Source: Paenalcaligenes hermetiae
GTDB lineage: Bacteria > Pseudomonadota > Gammaproteobacteria > Burkholderiales > Burkholderiaceae_B
Assembly: GCF_039543645.1 (NCBI RefSeq)
Contig: NZ_BAABKD010000011.1
Span: forward strand, 310,001-374,000
Length of the DNA: 64,000 nt
Direction: 5' to 3'
Below are positions 34,233-44,190 of this stretch, piece after piece. The translations under genes were made by a program, and so were the position numbers. Position 1 is the stretch's first letter; the number at the start of each line of letters is the position of its first letter. Below the pieces are notes generated by a model, which was not told where the DNA came from, ran no database searches, and worked only from the letters and a program-made list of their open reading frames with translations.

Positions 34233-35483
34233 CTAAAATTTATGTCTTATTGTTACAGATTGACCCGCTTCGATTTCTATGGTCGCTTGATAAGGTGTTA
34301 AATCCCCGTTGCGTATTTGCAAACGATGCTTACCCGCTTTCAGTTTGAGTTCTTTTAATGGCGGGCTTGCTCCTTGCCGGCGACCGTTCACATACACATC
34401 CCCCCATGGCAGTACTGCGATACGTAAGGTTCCCGTGGCTCCCGTGGCGGCAGGCTTAGGCGATGATGTCGGTGCCGGCGCAGCCAGTTTTGGCTCAGCA
34501 GGCGGGCTTGCCACCAGCTCCAGCGCTAATGCTTTAGATACCGGATCCAGAGTCGGACCTAAGACTTCCAGCTCTTCAATTAACACCTTCTGTTCAGGCC
34601 ATATCTCTGCGTTCTCAATTGAATCCACATCTTCAGAAATAAGCGTCTTTGAAGAAGGCTCCTGCCATTCCTTTTCCGCTGCGACCTGTTGATGAAATGG
34701 CTCGTCCATTGATGCTAGCGGCGTCTCTATAACTGGAGCAGGTTTCTGCCATAGCCCATAAGCCCACGCCCCCACCCCTACCGCCCCAAGAAAAAATAAG
34801 GCATACAGCGTCCGCCTCTGCCAAGTTGTAGAAACAGCACCTACAATCGGTGCAGGTGGCGTCGGTGCTGATGACGTCGGTGCCGGCTGCGTGACAGGCA
34901 AAGCAGCCACTGCCGCCGACTCTTCTAGGAGCACAGTAGACGCTGCCACTGACTGTGATAAAGTCTGACCTAAGTAAAGTAAAAACTCTTCAATAGACGC
35001 TAAGCGCAATGCAGGATCCTGCTCGGTTGCCAAGTCAATCGCACGCAATAACCGCGGCTCAATCCCTTCTACCTCCATGTCATACAGTGCGGGTAAGGGC
35101 TCCAACCAACGTGTGCTCGCAATGGGTGGCAAACGTTTTAACAGCAAACTGCGCAATAACATACCAAGCCCGTATACGTCGACAGCGGGGCCTATGGGCC
35201 ATGACGGCTCTTGTGCCATCAATTCAAACGCCAACCAAGGCGAATCAATGGCGGGGGTTTGCTCTAACAAATACCAGTTACCTTGCTCATCGATATAACA
35301 ATGCTCAGGATCCCATTGCGCATAAAGCTGCCCCTGTTGGTGGCGTTGGTGCAAAGCTGTGCCAAGACAAAGCGCCCATTGTGTTAAATGCGACGCGGCT
35401 ACCGGCTGCTGCCAAATCGTACTTTGTACAAGAGGCACAGCATCCGATGGCGCCTGATGAAAAAAATACACTTGTGCTGTCAC
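34233..35483 (-). CDS. Kinase-like protein with membrane segment and PEGA domain (T6SS regulator)
   Basis: A 416-residue protein with a degenerate Ser/Thr-kinase C-lobe: YAQWDPEHCYIDEQGNWYLLE stands where HxDxxPxNIL and DFG should be, and VDVYGLGMLLRSLL matches the DVYSLG helix. There is no Gly-rich loop or catalytic Lys, so it is likely a pseudokinase. A membrane helix follows at about residues 235-255 (LYALFFLGAVGVGAWAYGLW), then an acidic linker and a C-terminal PEGA domain (PWGDVYVNGRRQGASPPLKELKL). The start is a GTG overlapping the tagF stop as GTGA, with GGGG upstream. In other T6SS loci a PpkA kinase opposes TagF. Confidence 0.7.
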   Translation of the reverse strand: MTAQVYFFHQAPSDAVPLVQSTIWQQPVAASHLTQWALCLGTALHQRHQQGQLYAQWDPEHCYIDEQGNWYLLEQTPAIDSPWLAFELMAQEPSWPIGPAVDVYGLGMLLRSLLLKRLPPIASTRWLEPLPALYDMEVEGIEPRLLRAIDLATEQDPALRLASIEEFLLYLGQTLSQSVAASTVLLEESAAVAALPVTQPAPTSSAPTPPAPIVGAVSTTWQRRTLYALFFLGAVGVGAWAYGLWQKPAPVIETPLASMDEPFHQQVAAEKEWQEPSSKTLISEDVDSIENAEIWPEQKVLIEELEVLGPTLDPVSKALALELVASPPAEPKLAAPAPTSSPKPAATGATGTLRIAVLPWGDVYVNGRRQGASPPLKELKLKAGKHRLQIRNGDLTPYQATIEIEAGQSVTIRHKF

Positions 35484-36202
35484 GAGCGCACCCCAAATAA
35501 ACGTTGAAATAATAATGGGGTTAAGCGCCCCCCATGAACCACAGCTCGATGTGCAGCTCCAGTAGCCTGATTCGTCCACCAATAGCTATGCATCGTCTGC
35601 GGATGAAAACAATCCACTAGCTCTGGCCAAGCCAAAGGATCTTCTTCCAGCTGCATTAAAGGTGGACGCTCATGACCGGCATTTAATATCGATAAAATCG
35701 CCCCATCGCTCTCTCCATTGACTAAAGGCTGGTGCAGCATCGCTGTCATACAGGGTGCGAGCTCTACCAAAAACGCATCAAATTGCGGTACTGAATAACG
35801 CTGCTGAATGGCTTGATAAGCCAAACGTCCCATCTGCTGAAAGTAGCGTGCTGCGCCCTGTAAGAGTGTTTTTTGATAGCACTGAGTAGGAATCTGTAAA
35901 GTAATCACTAAGGGATAAATACGACCTACCCGATCCAGACTAGGAGCCAAGCACCCCATCTGCATAAAAGCTCCCCCCTCGAGCAATGAGGCGGGTAAAA
36001 CAAAATTCCACACAGGCGCCGTTGGGTAACAATGCGCCTCATTCACCGCTTGTTTATAAGGCAATAAACTTTGTTCTATCCATTGATGCCAAAACTGAAT
36101 ACGCCCACTATCTATGCGTCGATGCACAAAATCCCCGGCTGCGGGCAGCTTGCCATACCAGCCTAGCTGCTGATACAGCCCATCAAGGTCTAATGACTCC
36201 AT
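35480..36202 (-). CDS. tagF: TagF-type T6SS-associated regulator
   Basis: A 240-residue protein of the TagF/BMA_A0400 family, a post-translational repressor of some T6SSs. It opens with GWYGKLPAAGDFVHRRI and includes WNFVLPASLLEGG and RVGRIYPLVITLQIP. It starts 3 bases after tssM and overlaps the kinase-like gene by GTGA. The tagF-kinase coupling suggests the pair forms a control module for the membrane complex. No phosphatase domain (PppA) is fused here. Confidence 0.9.
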   Translation of the reverse strand: MESLDLDGLYQQLGWYGKLPAAGDFVHRRIDSGRIQFWHQWIEQSLLPYKQAVNEAHCYPTAPVWNFVLPASLLEGGAFMQMGCLAPSLDRVGRIYPLVITLQIPTQCYQKTLLQGAARYFQQMGRLAYQAIQQRYSVPQFDAFLVELAPCMTAMLHQPLVNGESDGAILSILNAGHERPPLMQLEEDPLAWPELVDCFHPQTMHSYWWTNQATGAAHRAVVHGGRLTPLLFQRLFGVRS

Positions 36203-36205
36203 AGA

Positions 36206-39200
36206 TCATCCTTTTTCTGGACAACGAAATGCCTTAAGCTCAGGCAAAGCAAATGGGCTACGCGCAGAATAAGCACGCCATTCGAGACTCACTGTTCTTC
36301 CCCCTAAATCAAAAGTAGCAATCATGGTTTCTGGCGAGCGCCCTTGGCGTACCGATTGCGCTTGGTCCAGTAGGCGGTGCAACGCCCACGGCCCCTGAGC
36401 ACTAATACCTGAGCGCCCTTTCTGAGGCATCACACTTAACATCACCTGATGGCTACCTCGCTCACCGGGCCATTGCACAGTAGTGGCTACCTGTGGCCCA
36501 TGCGCGTAATGGATACTTTGTCCATCCACATCTAAATTGAGCTGACGAATACGAGCGTCCATGTCTACCACTCGCACTGCCACTTGAAATGATGGTTGTG
36601 CTTGCCCTGCTGCAAAAAACACATCTCGAATCACAGCTGCCTGCTCAAAAGCACGTAAATAGCGCGTGGCATTACCTTGACGACCATCCATGCCCGGCTT
36701 AAAGCGTAATCGTTGTCCAGACCGGTCCACCAAAGCCGCTAATTCATTATTAAAAAACTGCTCCATCATTTGCCCTGGACCAAAAAAACGGGCGAAATCA
36801 TTCGGTGCAGCATCTAATTGACTCTTCGTAAATGGATAACGTCCTGCTAAAGTGCGTCGACAATAGTTCCCCAATACGGCATTCACATCCTCACCTACTT
36901 GCTGCTGTCGCACTTGTTTAACCGCTCCTGCCGCATCCTGTGCCATATGCTTTAGCATCTGCCCTACCGTATCCGGCATGCGTCCCGCTTCTGCTTGCAA
37001 CTTGCTTAGCACCTCACTGGGCGGCAATGGGCTTTGGCTGCGCAAGGCGGAATCCGCTGCCGTTAAGTAGGTATATAACTCGTTAAGTAATGCTAAAGTA
37101 CCTTGAATGGGCGCGGGTGCTCCGGCATTTACAGGCTGAGCTAACTCGTGATAGCGCACAAAATGCCGATCAACCATTTGCTCTAAGCGCTCTGGTGTCG
37201 CATCAATACGCACCGCCCCTTCTAAACCTATGGGCCCAAACATTTGCTCTAAGTTTTGAGTGGAACTGGTTACACGCTCTTTAGCTCGGTCTAATATTGA
37301 ACGCTGGTATTGCTGATCCTCTCGCAACAAAGTAGTTTCATAGGCCACGTTTTGCACAAAACGCTGTAGCGGTGAATTAGAAGCAGAAACACTGCGTACC
37401 AGCTCAATTGCATCGATTAAATGCTTAGGGGTACGGATGCGTACGTCCTCTAAAAATGTATCCCACCGCTGCACATAATCCGCAAAATATAAGCGTTTAA
37501 CTTCGGTTATCACGGTAGCGCGCGGTTGCTGCTGCCGCTGGTTGACGGCTAACACCCAAGCATCATCAGCATGAAGCTGATTAGCAACGCCCTCCACGCG
37601 TTTAGCAAATACATTCCAATAGCCGTTATAAGAAAAAAGCCCAGGGATTCCTTCGTTGAGTGCAGCATCACTTTGGCGTTCAAACACCGTGGTCGCTTCT
37701 GCCCCCGCCAAAGACACCAAGCTGCTCTCTTTTAATTCTGAAGACGCATATAAACGTAATAAGCGACTATAAATGCGCTCGGCCAAGCCAAACTGATCAA
37801 GCTGCGCACGACGCTCCGCGACCAAGGCTTCATTTTGTGCAAATGGCGAATGCAACACCTGTGGCGCTAACAAATGCTCTAAATGCATCCCCAAACGCTC
37901 ATATTGCGCGCGGGTATAATCCGCGGGCAATTGCGGTTGCAACAAACGCAACACCCATTGCTTGAGGAACACCGCATCATAGCGCTGCGCATCATAGATC
38001 ATTAAATAGGCTCGTAATGCCTCATACGTTTGCTCTATGTCCTGCACAGAGGCTTCCTGCAATCCAGACTCAATCAAACGCGCTACTTGTGGCCAGAGTT
38101 GCTGGCTTAACACACGCTCATACACCGCCTGATTAGCACTTTGAATTTTGTTACCTTGATATAAGCCAGCCGCGTATGCCAAAGGGCGTTGTGGTGGATA
38201 AAAATCATCACCCGCCGCTATCTCCCAATTTGCATTCAAATATGGCATTAAGCCCAACACATCGGTGCCTTTTTCAATCCGTGTTTGTTGAGCAAGCTCT
38301 TCTACTTGAGGAATACGCTGTGCTACTTGGACCAAGTAGTGCTGATTATTCTGATAACTTACCCACCACCACCCAAATAACCCAAACAATACCGCCGCGC
38401 TTAAGCCATAAGCCACCCACTGTAATCGTCGGTATTGCTGCTCCCATTTCATATTTAAGCCTGCTAGCGCCGACTCTTTAAAAACCACCTCTTTCAAAAA
38501 ACGATGTAAGAAATAGCTTTTTCCTTCTGCTGCTACGTCGGCAGAAGCTGTGGAGGAGCGCAAGCTCAACGCCGAAGACAAGGCTTGACCGACAGGATCA
38601 AATGGCTCACCGCCTTGCGTACCGCTTGTAAAATACACACCTCGTGGTTGCAAACCTGGCGCCAAACGTGAGCTAATAAATACCTCACTTAAAAAATAGC
38701 CTAAAGTATCTTTAATGGCGGCAAACTGCTGTGGGAGCAAAAAAGCCTCTGCCCGTTGCGCTGGATCCTGCGGTACAGCTAATACATCTGGCAAAGCTTG
38801 CTCTAAGCGTTGCTGTAATAAATCGAACTCTTGCTGATAATGGGGCAACAAGTCAAAATCAGGCCGTTGGCTTTGCTCATAAGCAAAACTAAACCCCCAA
38901 ACTTGCTCTAAGCTAGCACGATCGGCTTGGGCAAAATAAGCCTCAAAACCACTAAGTAAATCCATTTTGGTAATCAGCACGTATACCGGAAAATGGATGC
39001 CTAGCTGCTGCTGTAATTCGTGTAAGCGCTGCCGTAAAACCGCTGCATGCTGTAAACGGTCGGTATCATTCGCTCCAAGTAAGTCCGCTAAACTAATGGT
39101 TAAAATAATGCCATTTAATGGCTGCCGCTTACGATACCGCAGCAACAAATGTAAAAAACCCTGCCACTCTTTTTCATCCCCAGTAGGATCGCTTTCATGT

Positions 39201-39802
39201 GTGGTATAACGCCCAGCAGTATCCAGTAACACCGCTTCATCCGTAAACCACCAATCACAATTACGTGTCCCACCCACCCCTTTTAACGCGGTTTTACCAA
39301 AGGTATCTGCTAGCGGAAAAGTGAGCCCTGCATTGACTAAAGCCGTGGTTTTACCAGAGCCCGGCGCCCCGATAAACATATACCAAGGCAACTGATATAA
39401 ATAATGCGGTAAAAACCGCTCTAACCACTTGATTTTGCCCTGTCCAGTAAAACGTACTTTACGTAGACGCTCCAGGGCTTCATCAAAACGCTGCTGCAAA
39501 ACCAACACCTCTGCCTGTTCGGTTGGCGACGCTACAGCTTCTTTACGACTCGGTTTACGCAGTTGCTTTAATAACTGCGCATTTAAACGTCCCTCACGCC
39601 ATTTACGCCATACCCAACGTAATAAGTAACCTCCTAAAATTAAGGAAATTAATGACAACCGCGCGACTGAACTTTCTAAGGGATACCATTGGTTAATAGC
39701 CAACGCAGGGCCCGCCACCCATATCACATAACATAACGCCAGCAGCCCTAACAGCACCCAAAGCGTGCGACTCCTTATCAAACCAAATAGCCGCATCATC
39801 AT
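36206..39802 (-). CDS. tssM: Type VI secretion membrane subunit TssM (IcmF)
   Basis: Inner-membrane channel component that reaches the outer-membrane lipoprotein TssJ. The 1198 residues show two N-terminal membrane helices (about 10-60), a cytoplasmic NTPase domain with the Walker A GAPGSGKTT (about residue 142-150) and DTAGRY, a third membrane helix near 465, and a long periplasmic domain ending in the DUF1215/IcmF C-terminal part. Length is normal. It overlaps tssL by ATGA. The Walker A is intact, so nucleotide binding is likely. Confidence 0.97.
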   Translation of the reverse strand: MMMRLFGLIRSRTLWVLLGLLALCYVIWVAGPALAINQWYPLESSVARLSLISLILGGYLLRWVWRKWREGRLNAQLLKQLRKPSRKEAVASPTEQAEVLVLQQRFDEALERLRKVRFTGQGKIKWLERFLPHYLYQLPWYMFIGAPGSGKTTALVNAGLTFPLADTFGKTALKGVGGTRNCDWWFTDEAVLLDTAGRYTTHESDPTGDEKEWQGFLHLLLRYRKRQPLNGIILTISLADLLGANDTDRLQHAAVLRQRLHELQQQLGIHFPVYVLITKMDLLSGFEAYFAQADRASLEQVWGFSFAYEQSQRPDFDLLPHYQQEFDLLQQRLEQALPDVLAVPQDPAQRAEAFLLPQQFAAIKDTLGYFLSEVFISSRLAPGLQPRGVYFTSGTQGGEPFDPVGQALSSALSLRSSTASADVAAEGKSYFLHRFLKEVVFKESALAGLNMKWEQQYRRLQWVAYGLSAAVLFGLFGWWWVSYQNNQHYLVQVAQRIPQVEELAQQTRIEKGTDVLGLMPYLNANWEIAAGDDFYPPQRPLAYAAGLYQGNKIQSANQAVYERVLSQQLWPQVARLIESGLQEASVQDIEQTYEALRAYLMIYDAQRYDAVFLKQWVLRLLQPQLPADYTRAQYERLGMHLEHLLAPQVLHSPFAQNEALVAERRAQLDQFGLAERIYSRLLRLYASSELKESSLVSLAGAEATTVFERQSDAALNEGIPGLFSYNGYWNVFAKRVEGVANQLHADDAWVLAVNQRQQQPRATVITEVKRLYFADYVQRWDTFLEDVRIRTPKHLIDAIELVRSVSASNSPLQRFVQNVAYETTLLREDQQYQRSILDRAKERVTSSTQNLEQMFGPIGLEGAVRIDATPERLEQMVDRHFVRYHELAQPVNAGAPAPIQGTLALLNELYTYLTAADSALRSQSPLPPSEVLSKLQAEAGRMPDTVGQMLKHMAQDAAGAVKQVRQQQVGEDVNAVLGNYCRRTLAGRYPFTKSQLDAAPNDFARFFGPGQMMEQFFNNELAALVDRSGQRLRFKPGMDGRQGNATRYLRAFEQAAVIRDVFFAAGQAQPSFQVAVRVVDMDARIRQLNLDVDGQSIHYAHGPQVATTVQWPGERGSHQVMLSVMPQKGRSGISAQGPWALHRLLDQAQSVRQGRSPETMIATFDLGGRTVSLEWRAYSARSPFALPELKAFRCPEKG

Positions 39803-40992
39803 GGCGCTTCTCCTACAGACTGATTAGTGCTGGGGATCAGCAGCATAATTTCGACACGACGATTTCTAGCCCGATTTTCTGCTGTGGTATTCGGAACCAA
39901 AGGGTTCGCCTCACCCTTGCCTTCGGCTCGTACACGCGCAGAATCTATAAGCCGCTGGTTCAATAAATTTTTTACGGCATCCGCTCGTGCTTGCGATAGC
40001 TCCCAATTAGAAGGAAAACGCAGTGTTCTAATGGGGACATTGTCACTGTACCCCGTCACCAAAATGACCCCTTGTGTACTATTTAAAGCATCGGCAACTC
40101 GGCTTAACACTGGCACATAAGCATTACGCACACGGTCCGAACCAGATTCAAATAAGCCATCCCCACGCAACACCACTACGCTCCGGTCTGCCTCATCTCG
40201 AACCGTTAACAAGTCCTCTCTGATCTCCGCCTCTAAATAATGCGCCAAGCGTGCTGGCGCAGCAGGCAAAGAAGCAGGAGCTTGTTGCTCACTTATGGCC
40301 ATGGTGGGCGTAGCCAATGCCACAATTTTTTGAAATAGAGGATTAGAGCGATCACTTAATGACCAGCTAAACCCAATATAAATAGCCAGTGCTACCGCGC
40401 CAGCCAATGCCGCCGCAGCCCAAAGTGGAACAGGAAGACGCTGTATTTTTTTCAGTACCGGTTTATCTTGCCAATGAGGAGAGAGTGGCTCTAAATACGC
40501 AGGCGTTACACTTTTTAGACTCAACAGTAATCGCTGCTTAATGGTTTGTAACTGCGCTCTACCGTTATCAACCACACGATAACGTCCCTCAAACCCTAAG
40601 GCCAAACAGTAATACAACAAAAGCAATAGCTCTTTATACGCAGCGGGGTTCTGACTCAATTTAGCTAACAGATGAAAAAACTTCTCCCCACCCCAGGTTT
40701 CATTATGAAAAGTCACAAGCAAACTATTTGTGGACCACGCGCCCCCACTGCCCCACGGACTAAGCGCCGCCGCTTCATCCAACACAGTACACAAACAATA
40801 ACGTGCGCCTAAAATCACCTCGTTGCTCATCCCAGCCTGTTGCGCTCGCAGCTCAAACTGGCGGATTTCATCAATAAGGCGCAAGCGCAACTGCATAGGA
40901 TTCGGGTGACTTTCACTTTGCTGTATTTGAGTTAATAGCAATAACAAAGGGTTCGCCGCTTGCAGCAATGGGCTTGCTGTAATATCTTGCAT
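39799..40992 (-). CDS. tssL: Type VI secretion membrane subunit TssL with OmpA-like domain
   Basis: Inner-membrane partner of TssM. The 397 residues comprise a cytoplasmic DotU domain (QDITASPLLQAANPLLLLL, YCLCTVLDEAA, FHNETWGGEKFFHLL), a single membrane helix near 210-230 (LPVPLWAAAALAGAVAL) and a periplasmic OmpA-type peptidoglycan-binding domain (TGYSDNVPI, LSQARADAVKNLL, RARNRRVEI). This 'evolved' TssL carries its own peptidoglycan anchor, so a separate TagL is not needed. I take the ATG at 40992, shortly after the tssK stop, over a frame opening at 41031. Confidence 0.95.
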   Translation of the reverse strand: MQDITASPLLQAANPLLLLLTQIQQSESHPNPMQLRLRLIDEIRQFELRAQQAGMSNEVILGARYCLCTVLDEAAALSPWGSGGAWSTNSLLVTFHNETWGGEKFFHLLAKLSQNPAAYKELLLLLYYCLALGFEGRYRVVDNGRAQLQTIKQRLLLSLKSVTPAYLEPLSPHWQDKPVLKKIQRLPVPLWAAAALAGAVALAIYIGFSWSLSDRSNPLFQKIVALATPTMAISEQQAPASLPAAPARLAHYLEAEIREDLLTVRDEADRSVVVLRGDGLFESGSDRVRNAYVPVLSRVADALNSTQGVILVTGYSDNVPIRTLRFPSNWELSQARADAVKNLLNQRLIDSARVRAEGKGEANPLVPNTTAENRARNRRVEIMLLIPSTNQSVGEAP

Positions 40993-41000
40993 CACATCAC

Positions 41001-42332
41001 CTACACGGTTGGGACTCGAATGGCCCAGCAAGTTAAATCCAGACCTGGAAACTCACCTGCCAAATGCAACGCCAATGCCCCTTTATGTTGAAGCTGCTGC
41101 CACATTTCCCCTTGTTGCTCTAGCGCAAAATATACATAACCAGCATGGACGGGAAGCTCTCTCGGCACATGGCTTAAACTTCGTAATATCACCCCTGGTA
41201 ATTGCAAATGCACCAAATCCCGAATCCTATCCACAGGACCCAGCTTAGCCTGAGCGGGAAAATGCTGTCGCACTTGCTCTTCGGGCAAATCAGCCCGTAC
41301 AGCAATCACAAATCGTGCACTTTGCCATAGATGAGTATCAGTGACCTGCCCCACTCGCACTCCATGCCCTTTATCAACCAGCTCAATACGAATCGCCATT
41401 TGATCCAACATTTGGTTCAACACAACCCGCAGAGACTGCATGAGCGGTTCAAAACTTTGACGCAAATCCTGATGCACATAGGTGGGACATGCAAGCGGCT
41501 GTTTACTGGGTTGGTGAAACGTGCTTAATCCGCCCAACAACTCCAACAATAATAAATACAGTGCCTCAGGGTGATGATGAGGCAGCTGTAACACCCCCCA
41601 TAAACGATTTTTATACGTATTTAAGCTATGCAACGCTAACAGCTCTGACATATCGCCCGCATGCAGTTGGCTTAGGTGTTGAAGACGTTGAGCTAACAGC
41701 TCGCTACGCGCACTGACTAGGCTATATACCTCTTTAATGTAGGCGTTCAAGCGTGTTGACACTGTATGATGGAGACAAGGCACAATAAATGACTCATCCA
41801 GATGCACCGCCGTCTGTGTGTTTTTTTCTTTAATCACAGCTATCGGCAGCACCACCCAATCGCCATCCACTTGATCTTCTAACAATAGTTGCCAGCGCAG
41901 TCTACCTTGCTGCACTAAGGCCGGCTCATTATGAGGATCGCAGCGATCCAATACTTCCGTTTCTACCACTTGATAACGTGCCGCGCTATGGGCTTGCTCC
42001 TCAAAGCAGACCTCCACATCTTGGGCGCGCAACTTAGGCAAAGCAAGAAACACCTGTTGCGCATAAGTGTTATCCGGCACCACAAGGGCTTTAGGAGCTT
42101 GTTGTGCATCCATGCTAAATACCGTGCCATCTGGCAAAACGCCCGCTGCCTGTTGGATTTGGATATGACCAAAAGCCAAGGCGTCCTCATCCAGACGTAA
42201 CTGCGTAAACCCCCAATAATGGTGAGCTAAGCTACACTGCTGGCGCATTGCTTGCGTGGTGAAATACTGATCTAAATATTGAAAATGCTGAGGGCGTAAA
42301 AACATGCCCTCGGTCCAGATAATCTTTGCCAT
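41001..42332 (-). CDS. tssK: Type VI secretion baseplate subunit TssK
   Basis: Trimeric connector between baseplate and membrane complex. The 443 residues start AKIIWTEGMFLRPQHFQYLDQYF, the signature of TssK. They include GHIQIQQAAGVLPDGTVFSM and the C-terminal VHLQLPGVILRSLSHVPRELPVH, with HAGYVYFALEQQGEMW near the end. Length is typical. A GTG three codons upstream of the ATG is possible, but the ATG start matches the family. tssJ lies 20 bases upstream. Confidence 0.96.
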   Translation of the reverse strand: MAKIIWTEGMFLRPQHFQYLDQYFTTQAMRQQCSLAHHYWGFTQLRLDEDALAFGHIQIQQAAGVLPDGTVFSMDAQQAPKALVVPDNTYAQQVFLALPKLRAQDVEVCFEEQAHSAARYQVVETEVLDRCDPHNEPALVQQGRLRWQLLLEDQVDGDWVVLPIAVIKEKNTQTAVHLDESFIVPCLHHTVSTRLNAYIKEVYSLVSARSELLAQRLQHLSQLHAGDMSELLALHSLNTYKNRLWGVLQLPHHHPEALYLLLLELLGGLSTFHQPSKQPLACPTYVHQDLRQSFEPLMQSLRVVLNQMLDQMAIRIELVDKGHGVRVGQVTDTHLWQSARFVIAVRADLPEEQVRQHFPAQAKLGPVDRIRDLVHLQLPGVILRSLSHVPRELPVHAGYVYFALEQQGEMWQQLQHKGALALHLAGEFPGLDLTCWAIRVPTV

Positions 42333-42352
42333 GGGTACCACTTCAAAATGCG

Positions 42353-42889
42353 CTAAAAAGAAGAATCTAATTGCAAGCCCTGTCGAGTTAACACCACACG
42401 TACTTCTGCTTGCTTAGGAGAGAACTGCCAAAATTTATAAATATTGGTTTTTTTTGCTTCAGGCAAAGGCATAACTAAACGCCATTGACTCTGGTTTAAA
42501 TCTCTATAACCCGCAACAACGCCTACATAACGGGCATTTACATCGCCACTAGAAGAAACCCATTGTTTTTGCTCTGGCTCCACCACAACCGCCTCATGCC
42601 CCAAAAGCTGATCGCCTAACACCTGTTGTGGCTGCCGCACCAAACCAAAATAATCGGCCGCCTCAAATCGATCAGCAGCTCGCAATTGAAAGACGGTAAT
42701 CTGCAGCGGAGCTGCCTGATTTTGCTGTGTTAAGTTTTGATCGGCAGTGCCTACCAGCTGAATAGCATAAGGAATCGCTAGCTGGTTTTCGGTCGCCGCA
42801 CATCCACTTAAGCAATACGCGCCAGCACTTAAAAAAAGCGCCAAAACATAACGCCGGCTTTTTGCAGTATTTTTCACTTCAAAGACCAC
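42353..42889 (-). CDS. tssJ: Type VI secretion lipoprotein TssJ
   Basis: Outer-membrane lipoprotein that recruits TssM. The 178 residues begin with a signal peptide and the lipobox LSGC (Cys near residue 30), followed by the TssJ beta-sandwich pattern (LQITVFQLRAADRFEAADYFGL, RYVGVVAGYRDLNQSQWR). The frame opens at a GTG at 42889. A second GTG at 42877 has a better-placed AGGG, and both give an intact signal. It is the first gene of the main operon, reading away from an AT-rich divergent region. Confidence 0.92.
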   Translation of the reverse strand: MVFEVKNTAKSRRYVLALFLSAGAYCLSGCAATENQLAIPYAIQLVGTADQNLTQQNQAAPLQITVFQLRAADRFEAADYFGLVRQPQQVLGDQLLGHEAVVVEPEQKQWVSSSGDVNARYVGVVAGYRDLNQSQWRLVMPLPEAKKTNIYKFWQFSPKQAEVRVVLTRQGLQLDSSF

Positions 42890-43152
42890 CCTACATTTAT
42901 CGCAATTTTTATTTAAACCAATAAAATAATTTTAATTGCGCTACAAATTGTGGTCATTATCAATTGGGTTTGTTACGCCAATATGACGGACACATAAAAT
43001 TAAAACCCGTCACATTAGTTACATCTTGTTTCCAAAACCCATGAGAAAAACAAAAAAAATCAATGACTTAATTAATATATGTAATGAAATAATTTTGTCA
43101 TAAATAATAGATAAGGTAAGGCATTCTTTCAATACATCTATTTTTATTATTC
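42890..43152. promoter_or_regulatory. AT-rich divergent promoter region of the T6SS
   Basis: About 260 AT-rich bases separate the minus-strand tssJ operon from the plus-strand lipoprotein-FHA pair. Both directions need promoters here, and long A/T runs could also bind nucleoid proteins such as H-NS-like silencers. I can point to no single confident -35/-10 pair. Confidence 0.5.
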
Positions 43153-43602
43153 ATGAAAATGACTTTTATTAAAAACTTGTTTTTATTCACATCTTGGCGC
43201 CGTATATTTATCGTTTTTACAGCAAGCGTATTAGCTGCCTGCGCACAAACGCCTTCATCCAACACGCCATACCCCGATCCCAAAGAGCAAGAAACCTTAA
43301 CGCATATTGAACAGCTTTACCTAGAGGGTGAATACCAAAACTTATTAACCCAGCTACAAGAAGAGCCTCTGATGCAATCCGGCTCTTTGCACTTCAAAAC
43401 GGAAGCAAGAAAATACCAAGCTTTTAGCTACTGCACACTAGGCGACAAACCCGCCTGCCGCCAGCAATTTCAAGACTTACTCGAAGAAAACCCCGGTTAT
43501 TTATTAAGTAAAGCAGAAAACACTCACCCTGTATGGGGGCCAATTTTTGCCACAGAAAGCAAAAAAATACGCTCCTCTCGGGTGTGGATCAAGCAGGAGT
43601 AA
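43153..43602 (+). CDS. T6SS-associated lipoprotein (TssQ-like)
   Basis: A 149-residue predicted lipoprotein: signal peptide with the lipobox LAAC (Cys near residue 30), then an amphipathic helical repeat resembling a TPR (IEQLYLEGEYQNLLTQLQ, YQAFSYCTLGDKPACRQQFQDLL). It matches in layout the small TssQ-type lipoproteins that accompany some T6SS clusters. It probably sits at the outer membrane and supports the TssJLM complex. A frame-adjacent FHA gene follows by 3 bases. The N-terminus contains an Arg pair and the hydrophobic run FIVFTASVLAA. Confidence 0.7.
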   Translation: MKMTFIKNLFLFTSWRRIFIVFTASVLAACAQTPSSNTPYPDPKEQETLTHIEQLYLEGEYQNLLTQLQEEPLMQSGSLHFKTEARKYQAFSYCTLGDKPACRQQFQDLLEENPGYLLSKAENTHPVWGPIFATESKKIRSSRVWIKQE

Positions 43603-43605
43603 AAC

Positions 43606-44190
43606 ATGAAATTTCAGCTCAAGAATCCAGCAACTCAAACAGAAAAAACTTTTACATCACAAGGAGTTCTGATCGGCAGTCATGCCTTAAATGACTGGGT
43701 GTTAATCGACGACCCTACTCTTGCGCCTTTTTGTGTAGCCATCCGTCCTCAGGCTCAACAGGGCCATGAGGTTATCTGTCTCAGCACACAAACACCGGTG
43801 CAAGTGAATCAGCAAAATTTAGCTTTTAAGCAACGTGCTCACTGGACACCAGTGTGTACTTTACAAATTGGCGACTGGCATATCAGGCAGCTGCCTGAAG
43901 AAACACCACAACAAACGGCGATACCAAACGTACCATCCCCTGTCATATCAGATACACCAGAACAGGCGGCACCCACTGGTTCCACTCTTACGCCCCCTGT
44001 TCTTGATGACCCGTTTGCAGACCTTTTAAATAGTCCTGGGGTGGTACCAGTTGGTGCAATGGATTTGGATAGCACACATCCATTTGATGCGGAGCGGGCT
44101 ACCCAGCGTAATAGCGCAAACCCATTGGAGCAACTTCAACCAAACCAACTTAACGCCCCTCATGACCCACTAAGTGGGCTATTAAAATAA
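43606..44190 (+). CDS. FHA-like T6SS accessory protein
   Basis: A 194-residue protein with an N-terminal degenerate FHA domain (about residues 1-100: VLIGSHALNDWVLIDDPTL, where the phosphothreonine-binding Arg/Ser are not conserved). An extended Pro/Thr-rich tail follows that contains the short motif DDPFADLLNSPG and ends PHDPLSGLLK. The tail motif is common in FHA-domain TagH-type proteins. It may bind the kinase-like protein or another T6SS part, but this is inference. Its 3' end overlaps the clpV 3' end by about 30 bases, tail to tail. Confidence 0.65.
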   Translation: MKFQLKNPATQTEKTFTSQGVLIGSHALNDWVLIDDPTLAPFCVAIRPQAQQGHEVICLSTQTPVQVNQQNLAFKQRAHWTPVCTLQIGDWHIRQLPEETPQQTAIPNVPSPVISDTPEQAAPTGSTLTPPVLDDPFADLLNSPGVVPVGAMDLDSTHPFDAERATQRNSANPLEQLQPNQLNAPHDPLSGLLK

